Shown here: in pieces, positions 1 to 8,032 of the stretch
Position numbering within the stretch: position 1 is the first letter of the stretch
Layout: every line of letters begins with the position of its first letter
DNA from: WHSW01 sp963781265
Lineage (GTDB): Bacteria; Actinomycetota; Thermoleophilia; Solirubrobacterales; 70-9
Direction: 5' to 3'
DNA: 64,000 bases
Assembly (NCBI GenBank): GCA_963781265.1
Contig: CAWAFH010000012.1
Location: forward strand, 1-64,000
The notes under the pieces: model-generated
Told to the model about the DNA's origin: nothing
The model's database searches: none
Seen by the model: the letters and a program-made list of their open reading frames with translations, nothing else
Program-made: the position numbers and the translations under genes

Positions 1-5
1 GCTGA

Positions 6-755
6 TCAGGTCGGCGTCAGGCCGCGGATCACGTGGAGGTCGATCGATCCCGGCGCGAACACGCCGATCGAGTACTGGACCGGCCGGCCGTCCGCGAGGT
101 GCATGAGCTCCGTGAGCTCGAGGGCCGCCGTCACCCGCGTGGCGCCCATCGCCTCGCCCAGGCGCCCGCGGGGTTCGACCAGGCGCGGGCGCACGCTGGT
201 CCTCGCGAACGCGATCTTGACCCCCTGCTCCAGCAGCACGTCGAGCACCATCTTCCCGGCCTCCACGGCGGCGCGAACCTGCTCCGGCGGGGGCAGCTCG
301 ACATCCGGGTGGACGATGTCGCGCATGTGGGCCGCCACCGCTCCGTCGGCGAGCACCGTCCGCTGAACCAGCAGGGCACGCGTGCCGCGGCGCAGGCCGA
401 GCGCCTCGGCGACGTAGCCAGGTGTCCGCGCCGGCTCGACCTGGAGGTTCCGGACCGTCAGCCGCTTGCCCTGTCGGCGCGCGAGCGACGTGTAGGACTC
501 GAGCACCTCGAGGCCCTCGCTGAACGCGGGACCGAGCGCGACCCGGCCCACGAACGTGCCACTTCCCTGGCGGCGAACGATCTCGCCGTTGCTCTCGAGG
601 CGTTCCAGCGCAAGCCGCAGGGTCCCTCTGGACACGCCGAGCCCCTCGGCCAGCTCCTGCTCCGGCGGAAGCCGGTCGCCCGGGCGAGCTCGACCGGGTG
701 CGAGCCGCTCGCGTAACGCCGTCTCGGTTGCGTCGACCAGCGAGGACTGAGCCAC
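6..755 (-). CDS. GntR-family regulator, HutC/UTRA subfamily
   Basis: A 249-aa transcriptional regulator. The first 70 residues form a GntR winged helix (LGVSRGTLRLALERL recognition region, then the wing GEIVRRQGSGTFVG). Residues about 90-245 read as a UTRA effector domain (ALLVQRTVLADGAVAAHM, ending PVQYSIGVFAPGSIDLHV), the HutC subfamily's small-ligand sensor. I chose the GTG at 755 because the residues before it in frame are arginine-rich and unlike the family. The gene follows the antiporter on the same strand, and a 20-bp perfect palindrome sits just upstream of its start, suggesting autoregulation. The ligand is unknown. The family call is firm; the start and targets are inferred. Confidence 0.88.
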   Translation of the reverse strand: MAQSSLVDATETALRERLAPGRARPGDRLPPEQELAEGLGVSRGTLRLALERLESNGEIVRRQGSGTFVGRVALGPAFSEGLEVLESYTSLARRQGKRLTVRNLQVEPARTPGYVAEALGLRRGTRALLVQRTVLADGAVAAHMRDIVHPDVELPPPEQVRAAVEAGKMVLDVLLEQGVKIAFARTSVRPRLVEPRGRLGEAMGATRVTAALELTELMHLADGRPVQYSIGVFAPGSIDLHVIRGLTPT

Positions 756-762
756 GGCCGAG

Positions 763-782
763 AGCCTAGAGGCCTCTAGGCT
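763..782. promoter_or_regulatory. 20-bp perfect palindrome, candidate GntR operator
   Basis: AGCCTAGAGGCCTCTAGGCT reads the same on both strands over all 20 bases. It overlaps the last codons and stop of the antiporter gene and lies 8 nt from the GTG start of the GntR regulator. GntR proteins bind short palindromes as dimers, so an autoregulatory operator is the simplest reading. A hairpin terminator for the antiporter is possible, but no U-tract follows. Confidence 0.5.
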
Positions 783-2005
783 GCGCGCCGTCCCACCTCG
801 CCGTCGAGCAACCCGAGCCGTCGCGCGAGCCATTCGGCCGGCAGCGCCTGGAGGAGCAGGGTCATGACGATCGCGAGTGCGACCACGGCGGCGTACTCGT
901 CGGTATGCGGAACCCCGAGCCCCGCCAGCACGCCGACCAACGCCGCCGGTACGACGCCGGTCTCGCGGGTCCAGCACATGAACGCGACCTCGTTTCGGGT
1001 CCAGCCCGCCCGGCGGTCCGGCAGCGTGCAGGCGAGGACCGTCAACGGCCGCGCGACCAGCAGCAGGGCGGCGAGCACGGCGAGCGCGGGGAGGAACTGC
1101 TCGCCGAGCGTGTCGAATGGAATGTTGGCGCCCAGGACGACGAACACGAACAGCGTCACCAGGTCGGCGGCCGAGAAGGCGAACATGCGCAACTCCCGTT
1201 CATGGGACGAGTGCATGGCAAGCCCGAGGCGCTCCATGTTGCCGACGATCAAGCCGGCGAGGAAGGCTCCCAGGTATCCACTACCCCCGGCGGAGTCGAG
1301 CGAGAAGTAGCCGATCGTGACCACCGCCAGCACCGCGGCGGCGGATGACTCGCGCCAGATGCCGGCGCGGCGGCTGGAGATCGTCGCCGCAAGCAGCACC
1401 CCCGCGACGACGCCGATCACGGCGCTGATCGCCAGGTCTCCGACGAACTCGCGGGCCGGCGTCGCCACCGACGCATCGCCACTCAACAGGACGCCCGCGA
1501 ACGCCAGCGCCAAAACCGCGCCGGTGGGGTCGTTGAACGCGGATTCCGCGACCACCGTCTGGGCGACCTTCGGCCGCAGACGCGAGCGCACGAACAGCGG
1601 GATCAGAATCGCCGGGTCGGTGGGGGCGAGCACGGCCCCCATCAGCAGCGCCGCGGTCCACGAGAGGTCGAACGCGAGATGGGCGACGACTCCGGTGATC
1701 ACCGCGGTCAGGACGACCCCGGGGATGACGAGCATCCCCAGCCCGATCCAGACCCGCCTCAGGACGTCCACCGAGAGGTTGAGGCCGCCATAGAAGAGGA
1801 TCAGCGATACCCCCAGCGTGAACAGGAGCTGCGCCCCGATCGAATCGAATGGGACGTCGACCACGTCCAGCGCGGACGGGCCCAACAGGGCGCCGGCGAG
1901 CACCAAGAGGAGGATCTCCGGGACCCGCAGCAGGCTGGCCACGAAGCGTGCCGCGAGCGCCGCGCCGAGCAGCAGGCTCAGCGTCAGGAGCACGTCCTGG
2001 GTCAC
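776..2005 (-). CDS. Sodium/potassium:proton antiporter (CPA family)
   Basis: A 409-aa integral membrane protein of the cation:proton antiporter superfamily, exchanging Na+ or K+ for protons across the cytoplasmic membrane. Supporting motifs are the tandem Asp-containing helices AVLAPTDPAILIPLF and ESAFNDPTGAVLALA, the order expected of the CPA1/NhaP ion-binding core, and the late helix WTRETGVVPAALVG. About 11-12 hydrophobic segments are visible. There is no C-terminal RCK/TrkA domain; the protein ends shortly after the last helix. Its start overlaps the preceding membrane-sensor gene by 4 nt (ATGA), so the two are probably co-translated. Ion selectivity cannot be read from the sequence. Confidence 0.9.
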   Translation of the reverse strand: MTQDVLLTLSLLLGAALAARFVASLLRVPEILLLVLAGALLGPSALDVVDVPFDSIGAQLLFTLGVSLILFYGGLNLSVDVLRRVWIGLGMLVIPGVVLTAVITGVVAHLAFDLSWTAALLMGAVLAPTDPAILIPLFVRSRLRPKVAQTVVAESAFNDPTGAVLALAFAGVLLSGDASVATPAREFVGDLAISAVIGVVAGVLLAATISSRRAGIWRESSAAAVLAVVTIGYFSLDSAGGSGYLGAFLAGLIVGNMERLGLAMHSSHERELRMFAFSAADLVTLFVFVVLGANIPFDTLGEQFLPALAVLAALLLVARPLTVLACTLPDRRAGWTRNEVAFMCWTRETGVVPAALVGVLAGLGVPHTDEYAAVVALAIVMTLLLQALPAEWLARRLGLLDGEVGRRAA

Positions 2006-2685
2006 GAGGGTCCGTCGTCGCGCGTGTCGGGCGGCTTGCGGCCGCGGATCGTGCGTTCCCCCTCGAGGGCCATGCGGGCGATGTCGTTCGCCGTGACCAG
2101 CAGCAGGATGATGACCAGGCCAGCGCCCAGGGCGACGGCGATCAGGCGCCGCCGGGCATCGTCACGCGCGTCGTCGAAGGCCGCCTCGGTGGCGGTCGCC
2201 TCCGCCGCCTCGTAGTCCGCCAGCTCCTCGGCCGTGGCGGCCATGGCCTCGAACCGTCGCAGCTCGGGACCGAGCAGGATCCGCTTCGTCTGCTCGGGGT
2301 TGTCCCCCTGGAGCTCGCGCCAGGCGACCCCGTCGAGCCGCATGAACCCGCCGTACTGCTCGTTGAGCCGGCTCAGCAGCGGTGCCTCGCGCCCGTCGGT
2401 CAGCTGGTCGGCCGCGATGTCGAGCTCGCGCCGCAGCTCGCGTGCGGAGGTGACGAACCGGTCCCGGAGATCGCCACCGGCATAGCCGTAGGCGGTCTGC
2501 CAGCCGTTCACGTCCGTGACCAGGAACTTGAGCTCGCGCGCGACCGCCTGGTTCTGTCCCCGCGCGCTCACCTCGTCAAACCGGTCACCGAGCTGCGACA
2601 TGCCATGGAGCGCCACGGCCGTCGTCGCCAGGGGCCCGATGATCGTCAGCACGATCGCCGTGTAGAGCTTCGCCCTGATCGTCAT
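2002..2685 (-). CDS. Membrane protein with chemoreceptor-like extracellular four-helix segment
   Basis: A 227-aa protein with an N-terminal transmembrane helix (about residues 8-30), a long Ala/Glu/Arg-rich helical extracytoplasmic segment (about 35-180), a second transmembrane helix (about 185-205, LIAVALGAGLVIILLLVTA) and a short charged cytoplasmic tail. The layout copies the sensing half of methyl-accepting proteins (4HB_MCP/CHASE3 type) but no signalling domain follows. It overlaps the antiporter gene by 4 nt, so it may sense or stabilise conditions for that transporter. No enzymatic motif is visible; the function is unknown. Confidence 0.7.
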   Translation of the reverse strand: MTIRAKLYTAIVLTIIGPLATTAVALHGMSQLGDRFDEVSARGQNQAVARELKFLVTDVNGWQTAYGYAGGDLRDRFVTSARELRRELDIAADQLTDGREAPLLSRLNEQYGGFMRLDGVAWRELQGDNPEQTKRILLGPELRRFEAMAATAEELADYEAAEATATEAAFDDARDDARRRLIAVALGAGLVIILLLVTANDIARMALEGERTIRGRKPPDTRDDGPS

Positions 2686-2717
2686 CGGCCGCTGTCCCGG
2701 ATAGCATCGGCCCGGCG

Positions 2718-2939
2718 ATGATCCTGTTCGTGCTCACCGGAGCGGCGCCTCCGATCCTGGTCGTGACCCTCCTCGCGATGTGCTACCTGACCGGGTATGA
2801 GCTTTGGAAGGAGACCGAGCTCGCCTTCCTGTTCAAGGCCTGGTGGGTGCTGCTCGTGTTCCTGCTGAACGTCGTCGGCTTCGGGATCTTCTGGATCTGG
2901 CTGGCGATCAGGCGGGTCCGGCGCGCCGGCGCCGCCTAG
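2718..2939 (+). CDS. Small two-helix membrane protein
   Basis: A 73-aa protein with two strongly hydrophobic stretches (residues about 2-24 and 37-63) and a basic end (IRRVRRAGAA), suggesting a cytoplasmic C terminus. The second helix, rich in Trp and Phe, resembles superinfection-immunity or PLDc_N-like small membrane proteins, but I cannot place it firmly. It lies alone between two minus-strand genes; no good Shine-Dalgarno site precedes the ATG. Confidence 0.6.
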   Translation: MILFVLTGAAPPILVVTLLAMCYLTGYELWKETELAFLFKAWWVLLVFLLNVVGFGIFWIWLAIRRVRRAGAA

Positions 2940-2953
2940 CAGCACGCCGCCGC

Positions 2954-4756
2954 TCACTCGGCCTCGGTCCGGACGTCGTGCAGCCGGGCGAGCTTCAGCG
3001 CCAGCTCCAGGGAGAGCAGGTCCTCCTTCGGAAGGTCGAGCTCGGTTACGCGCTGGATCCGCTCCAACCGCTGACGGACGGTGTTCGGGTGCACGTAGAG
3101 CGCCCTGGCGCTCGCGCTGACGCTGCCGCGGTCGGCGAGGAACTGCTCCAGCGTCTCGATCAGACGGGCGCCGTGGCGGCGGTCGTAGTCGGCCAGCTTC
3201 TCCACGGCCTGGCGATAGCGATCTCGGGGCGCCTCGTCGAGCTCCATGTGGACGAGGTACCGGTAGGCGCCGAGCTGCTCGTACGAGACCGCGCCGCCGC
3301 CGGCGACCAGCGAGCGCCCGACGCGCGCGGCGTCGGCCGCCTCGCGCATTCGCCGCCGGGCGCTGACCGCGCCCCGGTCGACGTCGCTGAGGCCGATGAT
3401 CAGCCCCTCCTCGCGGGCGAGCGACTCAGACGTCTCGCGCAGCGCCTCTGCCGCCCCGCCGTTCGCGCTCGGCAGCGGCGCCAGCGCCCGCACCCGGTCG
3501 TGACGGGAGTCGAAGAACGCTCGCGGGTACGCGCGCCGCAGCCGCGTCTCGAACCGCACCGCAAGCTCGGGCCAGGAGGCTGCGGCGCCGTCCGCTCGCG
3601 GAGCGCGCTCGACGTGCAGGAAGAGATGGTGGCCCGAGAGGTCGCATCGGGCCTGGCTCGCCTTCGCCTGCCCGGCCTCGATCGAGCCCGCGGCCAGCGC
3701 ATCGAACATGTCCTTGACGATGTTCTCGGCCGTCAGCCGCTCGATCAGCTCGGCCTTCTTCAGCCCGACGGCCGTCTGGTTGGCGACCGCGCCGAGCAGC
3801 TCCGCGTCCTCGTCGGTGAACTCCCGGTTGCGGGCGAGGCAGCAGATCACCCCGAGCTGCTCGTTGCGCGCCACGAGGGGCACGGCGAGCACCGCCCGGT
3901 CGCCCGCCTCGGGCCACCGCTGCCGATCGGCGCCGCTGCCGCCGTTGCGCCCCTTGCCGCCCGGGCGGCGCATCAGGTCGAGCACGAGCCGGGCTCCGCC
4001 CTCACGCGGCCTTGGCGCAGGGGCGTTTGGGGGGTCGGAGCTCACGAGGATCAGCTCGTCGGCGTCCACGTCGAGGCGGTGGATCTGGCAGGCGTCCGCG
4101 CGCAGCAGCTCGCGAGCGCCACGGGCGACGGCCTCGTAGAGGTCCTCGCGGACGGTGACCTCGGCTAGCGCCTGGCTCAGCTGCGTCAGCGTGGTCAGGG
4201 CCTGGACCCGCCGCCTGGTGTCCTCGTAGAGCTGCGCGTTCTCGATCGCGCCGGCCACCAGCGACGCCGTGTGGACGAGGAAGTTGAGGACCTCATCCTC
4301 GAACTCCCGCGGTGCCTGCGTGTGGAGAACGACGACGCCGATCACGTCGCCGGCCTTGGCGAGGATCGGGACGGCGACCATCGACTGGAACTTCTCCTCC
4401 TCGAGCTCCGGAACGAACTTCATCCGCGGGTCCGCCATCGCGTTCTCGCGGATGAACTCCGGGGTCTCGTTGCGGGCCACCCAGCCCGCGAGCCCCTCGT
4501 CGATGCCGAGCGAGAGCTCGCCGACGAAACGCGCGTAGCGCGGTGATGCGGCCCTCAGCACCAGCCGGTCGCCCTCGACGAAGTAGATGAAGCACGCGTG
4601 TGACGCCGTCGCGTCCGTGGTGATGTCGACGATCCCGTGCAGGACCCGATCGAGATCGAGCGACGACGAGACCGTCTTGATGACCGCGTACAGCGTCTCG
4701 TTCTCGAGCCGCGCCCGGCTCAGGGCGTCGTCCTCCTCGACAAGCCGCAGACTCAA
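2954..4756 (-). CDS. GAF-domain transcriptional regulator with PucR C-terminal helix-turn-helix
   Basis: A 600-aa regulator. Two GAF sensor domains occupy about residues 15-165 and 185-345, followed by a degenerate GGDEF-like linker region and a C-terminal PucR/CdaR helix-turn-helix (SARALYVHPNTVRQRLERIQ, about 545-585). I chose the TTG at 4756 because an AAGGAGG site sits 6 nt before it; an ATG frame extends to 4804 without a comparable site. PucR-type proteins usually activate nitrogen-compound catabolic genes. This one is divergent from the Amt transporter that opens the methylated-amine island, so it is the best candidate for the island's regulator. The ligand is unknown. Confidence 0.87.
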   Translation of the reverse strand: MSLRLVEEDDALSRARLENETLYAVIKTVSSSLDLDRVLHGIVDITTDATASHACFIYFVEGDRLVLRAASPRYARFVGELSLGIDEGLAGWVARNETPEFIRENAMADPRMKFVPELEEEKFQSMVAVPILAKAGDVIGVVVLHTQAPREFEDEVLNFLVHTASLVAGAIENAQLYEDTRRRVQALTTLTQLSQALAEVTVREDLYEAVARGARELLRADACQIHRLDVDADELILVSSDPPNAPAPRPREGGARLVLDLMRRPGGKGRNGGSGADRQRWPEAGDRAVLAVPLVARNEQLGVICCLARNREFTDEDAELLGAVANQTAVGLKKAELIERLTAENIVKDMFDALAAGSIEAGQAKASQARCDLSGHHLFLHVERAPRADGAAASWPELAVRFETRLRRAYPRAFFDSRHDRVRALAPLPSANGGAAEALRETSESLAREEGLIIGLSDVDRGAVSARRRMREAADAARVGRSLVAGGGAVSYEQLGAYRYLVHMELDEAPRDRYRQAVEKLADYDRRHGARLIETLEQFLADRGSVSASARALYVHPNTVRQRLERIQRVTELDLPKEDLLSLELALKLARLHDVRTEAE

Positions 4757-4904
4757 ACGAGACCTCCTTGGACGTCCACCCGGCGCCATCCTAGCCCGGG
4801 ACACGGGCCGCTCCTATGTCGCGATCCTACACCGGGGAAGGCCCAAGTATGGACTTCATGCCCATTGTCATCACCGGCCCGGCCGGGATACGTTGCCGCC
4901 GCTA

Positions 4905-6339
4905 GTGGACTTCCTGCTCGCCCAGGTTTCGGACCTCAAGGACGCCGCGCCGGCGGAGAGCCTGGGCCTCGACAGCGTCATCCTCGGCGAGCAGTTCTAC
5001 TTCTTCACCGTCGTGCTGATGTGGCTGATCCACGTCGGCTTCATGACGTACGAGACCGGTGTCGCCCGCCGCAAGAACGCGCTCGCGACGGCGATGAAGA
5101 ACATTCTCACGATCGCCGTAGTGACACCGAGCTTCTACTACTTCGGCTGGTGGATCTACAACTGCAACATGCCCGGCTTCCCGCCGATCGGCCCGAACAG
5201 CACCGACTTCACGGCGGCCGCGTGCCAGGGCGGCATCCCGTGGTCCGACATCTTCGGGCCGAACCTGACGAACAACATCAACCTCGTCTTCTTCCTCGCC
5301 TTCCTGCTGTTCAGCTGGACCACCGCCTCGATCATGTCGGGCGCGCTGCTCGAGCGCGTGCGACTGTCGGCGTACCTGGTGCTCGCGGTGCTGCTCGGCT
5401 CGGTCGTCTGGATCCTCGACGCCGCGTGGGGCTGGAGCTTCGGCGGCTGGCTTACGCTGCGGTTCGGCTTCCACGACTCGATCGCCTCGGCGGTCGTGCA
5501 CGGCGTCTCGGGAGCCTTCACGCTCGGCGTGCTGTTCAACCTGGGGCCGCGGATCGGCAAGTACACGAAGGAGGGCTTAGCGCGCACCTTCAGACCCCAC
5601 AACATCCATATGACCCTGATGGGGCTGATGCTGATCTTCACCGGCTTCTACGCCTTCTACGCCGCCTGCCTGGTGATCGTCTCCACCACGATGCCGGGCT
5701 GGGCCAATATCTACCTGAGCCCGACCACGCTCGGCTCGATCGCGATGATCATCACGTTCGGCTTCGCGGGCGGGTTCACCGGCGGCTACTTCGCCAGTCG
5801 CGGCGACCCGTTCTGGACCGTCTCGGGCGGGCTCGCCGGGGTGATCAGCGTCTCGGCCGGCGCCGACGTGTATGCGCCGACGCTCGGGTACCTGATCGCG
5901 ATGGGCTCCGCTGTCCTGGTGGTGTGGGTCGGCAACTGGATCGAGGCGAAGATGCGCGTCGACGACGTCGTCGGGCGCGGTGGCGGTGCACGGTTTCGCG
6001 GGCTTCCTCGGGATCATCTGGGTCGGCGTGTTCGCGGCGGGTTACCCGACCGGCGTCAACAACGTCGAGAGCTCGATCGGCGGCCAGCTCATGGGCCTGG
6101 CGACGTTCCTGCCGCTGGGCTTCCTCACCGGCTGGTTCGCGTCCTGGCTCCTCAAGAAGCTGAACCTGTTGCGGGTGCCGCCCGAGGTCGAGCTCGACGG
6201 CCTCGATCAGGCCGAGTACGAGCCGGACATCCACGTGCCCGAGTTCGCGCACGCCGAGGACCTGATGATCGAGCCCGACGGCACCCGGGTGCCGGCGGAG
6301 GCCGTCCAGAGAGCCGCTGCGGCAGAGCTTGTGAGGTGA
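4905..6339 (+). CDS. amt: Amt-type ammonium/methylammonium transporter, frameshifted
   Basis: An Amt/Rh-family channel for NH4+ or CH3NH3+ in the cytoplasmic membrane. The first frame (GTG 4905) shows the family N-terminal helices (FTVVLMWLIHVGFMTYETG), the His-containing HDSIASAVVHGVSGAF and FAGGFTGGYFASRGDPFWTV. It runs correctly until about 5972; then the expected continuation (VAVHGFAGFLGIIWVGVFAAG, then a cytoplasmic tail of about 60 residues) is in the +1 frame to the TGA at 6337. Removing one G from the GGG at 5973-5975 joins the halves as VVGAVAVHGF, so this is one gene with a single-base insertion, either a sequence error or a recent mutation. It stands at the head of the methylated-amine island, so methylammonium is a likely substrate. 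Confidence 0.87.
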
Positions 6340-6438
6340 CGTAGAGATGCCCGCGATAATCGACAGCGCCCCCGATTGCGTCAGCAGCGACCCCGGGACG
6401 ACCGAGGACGCGCGTCGACGGATTCCGCCGATTTCGTC

Positions 6439-6699
6439 ATGGGCGATCCCTACACGGAATGCACCGGGTTCATGACCTTCGGTCCCGGCTCGACCTACGG
6501 CGAGGACGGGGTGGGCGCGAACGGGGCGTACATGGTGCTCACCTGGATCGGAATCGTGGTCATGGTCGTCGTCATGGTCATGTGGGTGGCGCTCGAGAAC
6601 CGCCGCCTGGTCGACTACGCCCGCCGCGCGGTGCGCGGTGCGCCACCCAAGTCACCTCAGCCCGGCATGACCGGGGGTGAGGAGTCGGAGGCCCCATGA
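6439..6699 (+). CDS. Small single-helix membrane protein downstream of amt
   Basis: An 86-aa protein with a short N-terminal segment (MGDPYTECTG), one long hydrophobic helix (about residues 31-53, WIGIVVMVVVMVMWVAL) and a basic, proline-rich cytoplasmic tail. The frame is also open upstream to about 6376, but that part does not look like protein; no strong ribosome site decides the start. It lies 100 nt after amt and overlaps the next 50-aa gene by 4 nt (ATGA). It may be an accessory subunit of the transporter; no family is recognised. Confidence 0.55.
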   Translation: MGDPYTECTGFMTFGPGSTYGEDGVGANGAYMVLTWIGIVVMVVVMVMWVALENRRLVDYARRAVRGAPPKSPQPGMTGGEESEAP

Positions 6700-6848
6700 A
6701 CGGAAAGCAGATCGAGTTCCCGCCCAAGCAGACCCACGTCCGGTCGTTCGAGGTCGCGATGCTCGCGATCTCGATCATCTGCGTGATCATCGTGCTGATC
6801 ATCGTCCTGGGTACCGACCTCGGCGACGAATTCCGTCCGACCGTCTGA
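6696..6848 (+). CDS. 50-aa single-helix membrane protein
   Basis: A 50-codon frame starting at an ATG that overlaps the previous stop (ATGA). It has a polar start (MNGKQIEFPPKQTHVRSFEV), one hydrophobic helix rich in Ile and Val (about residues 21-41) and an acidic end (GDEFRPTV). Coupling to the preceding single-helix protein and to amt suggests a small membrane partner set. The composition is clearly protein-like. No known family. Confidence 0.55.
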   Translation: MNGKQIEFPPKQTHVRSFEVAMLAISIICVIIVLIIVLGTDLGDEFRPTV

Positions 6849-6871
6849 ACGGCGCGGATTACACTCGCGGG

Positions 6872-7258
6872 GTGCCGTCCCTTGGCGACGCCCGAGCCGC
6901 TCCGAAGGTTGAGACGCCGGATCGGCGGGCGCCCAGCTGGCCCCGCGCCGCGGTGGTCGCGGCGGTGCTCGTCCTCGCCTTCGTCATCTCGCGCAGCTCG
7001 AGCCAGGAGGTGACCCAGGAGGAGGCCGTCGCGAAGGCCACCCAGCAGGCCGATTTCGTCCCCGAGGACACGCAGATCCGCTTCCTGCGCCAGGGGATCG
7101 ACCGGCATCCGTTCTGGATCGTCTCGCTCTCGACGCCGGGGCCCACCCTCGGGACCTACGACGATCTCGCGGTCGCGCGGATCGATGCCGAGTCGGGCGA
7201 GATCGTCGAGTTCCGCGAGCAGAAGGACGCCAAACGAGGGGCCGACCAGGCGCCCTGA
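6872..7258 (+). CDS. Membrane-anchored PepSY-like protein
   Basis: A 128-aa protein: a 22-residue polar start, one transmembrane helix (about 26-42, AAVVAAVLVLAFVIS) and an extracytoplasmic domain with the pattern EEAVAKATQQADFVPED, then VARIDAESGEIVEFREQ. This resembles PepSY-type small folds (VxIDAxTGEI), known from protease inhibitors and regulators. Starts at GTG 6872; the next gene begins 2 nt after its stop, so it is in the same transcript as the class I amidotransferase. Function unknown. Confidence 0.65.
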   Translation: MPSLGDARAAPKVETPDRRAPSWPRAAVVAAVLVLAFVISRSSSQEVTQEEAVAKATQQADFVPEDTQIRFLRQGIDRHPFWIVSLSTPGPTLGTYDDLAVARIDAESGEIVEFREQKDAKRGADQAP

Positions 7259-7260
7259 CC

Positions 7261-7977
7261 ATGCGCCTGCTCGTCCTTCAGCACATCGCCTGCGAGCATC
7301 CGGGCGTGTTCACCGAGGTGATCGCGGAGCGAGGGGTGGAGGCGACCGCGGTCGAGCTCGACGAGCGCGAGCCGCTGCCGGACTGGCGCGACTTCGACGC
7401 CGTGCTCGCGATGGGCGGACCGATGGGCGCCGGCGACGACGCCGAGCACCCGTGGCTTGCGCAGGAGCGGCGGCTCGTGCGCGACGCCGTCGAGGCGGGA
7501 CGCCCGTTTCTCGGCGTCTGCCTGGGCGTGCAGCTGCTGGCGGCCGCACTCGGAGCGTCGGTGTTCACGGCCGAGCGCCCGGAGGTCGGCCTGCTGGAGG
7601 TCGAGCTCACCGACGAGGGGCGTGCCGACCCGCTGTTCGCGGGCCTCGATGACCGCCTCGTCTCGCTGCAATGGCACGGCGACACCTTCGAGCTGCCGCC
7701 GGGTGCCGTGCGCCTGGCGCGCTCGCCGGCGGCGGAGAACCAGGCCTTCCGCTCGGGCGAGGCCGCCTACGGGGTGCAGTTCCATCTCGAGGTCACGGCC
7801 GAGATGGCGCGCGAGTGGGCGACGATTCCGGCCTACCGCGAGTCGCTCGCCGACACCCTGGGGGAGGCCGCCGGCGAGGACTTCATGGAGTCGGTCGAGC
7901 GGCGCGCCGGCGAGTTGCACCCGCCCGCTCGGCGGTTGTTCTCGAACTGGCTCGCGCTTGCCGGAGCCCCGGCATAG
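7261..7977 (+). CDS. Type 1 (class I) glutamine amidotransferase-like protein
   Basis: A 238-aa stand-alone amidotransferase of the GMP-synthase GATase1 type. The nucleophile is Cys87 in FLGVCLGVQLLA; His175 and Glu177 in YGVQFHLEV complete the triad; MGGPMGAGDD forms the oxyanion region. No synthetase domain is attached. It sits 2 nt after the PepSY-like gene and 55 nt before a type III glutamine synthetase-like ligase. In such a place it could hydrolyse gamma-glutamyl amides, as other GATase1-fold enzymes do, or simply glutamine. The fold is certain; the substrate is inference. Confidence 0.85.
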   Translation: MRLLVLQHIACEHPGVFTEVIAERGVEATAVELDEREPLPDWRDFDAVLAMGGPMGAGDDAEHPWLAQERRLVRDAVEAGRPFLGVCLGVQLLAAALGASVFTAERPEVGLLEVELTDEGRADPLFAGLDDRLVSLQWHGDTFELPPGAVRLARSPAAENQAFRSGEAAYGVQFHLEVTAEMAREWATIPAYRESLADTLGEAAGEDFMESVERRAGELHPPARRLFSNWLALAGAPA

Positions 7978-7992
7978 GGGTCTCTCCGGTTG

Positions 7993-8011
7993 CTTTGTAC
8001 AATTTTGTCCA
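7993..8011 (+). promoter_or_regulatory. Candidate operator, copy 1: TTTGT half-sites 10 bp apart
   Basis: CTTTGTACAATTTTGTCCA contains two half-sites beginning TTTGT exactly 10 bp apart. It matches 16 of 19 bases with the site at 23844-23862 upstream of the soxDAGB operon, in a chromosome where AT-rich 19-mers are rare. It ends 21 nt before the GTG of the module A ligase and 3 nt before its purine-rich ribosome site. That placement fits an operator or a promoter with a very short leader. Confidence 0.55.
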
Positions 8012-8032
8012 TTAGGGAAGGGAGCCCCGACA

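Noticed and set aside
4794..4808. Inverted repeat GCCCG-N5-CGGGC between the PucR regulator and amt
   Set aside because: Five-base GC arms are expected by chance here; no promoter elements line up with it.
5960..5990. Programmed ribosomal frameshift in amt
   Set aside because: No slippery heptamer or downstream structure is obvious, and three other genes in the window show similar unexplained single-base shifts.
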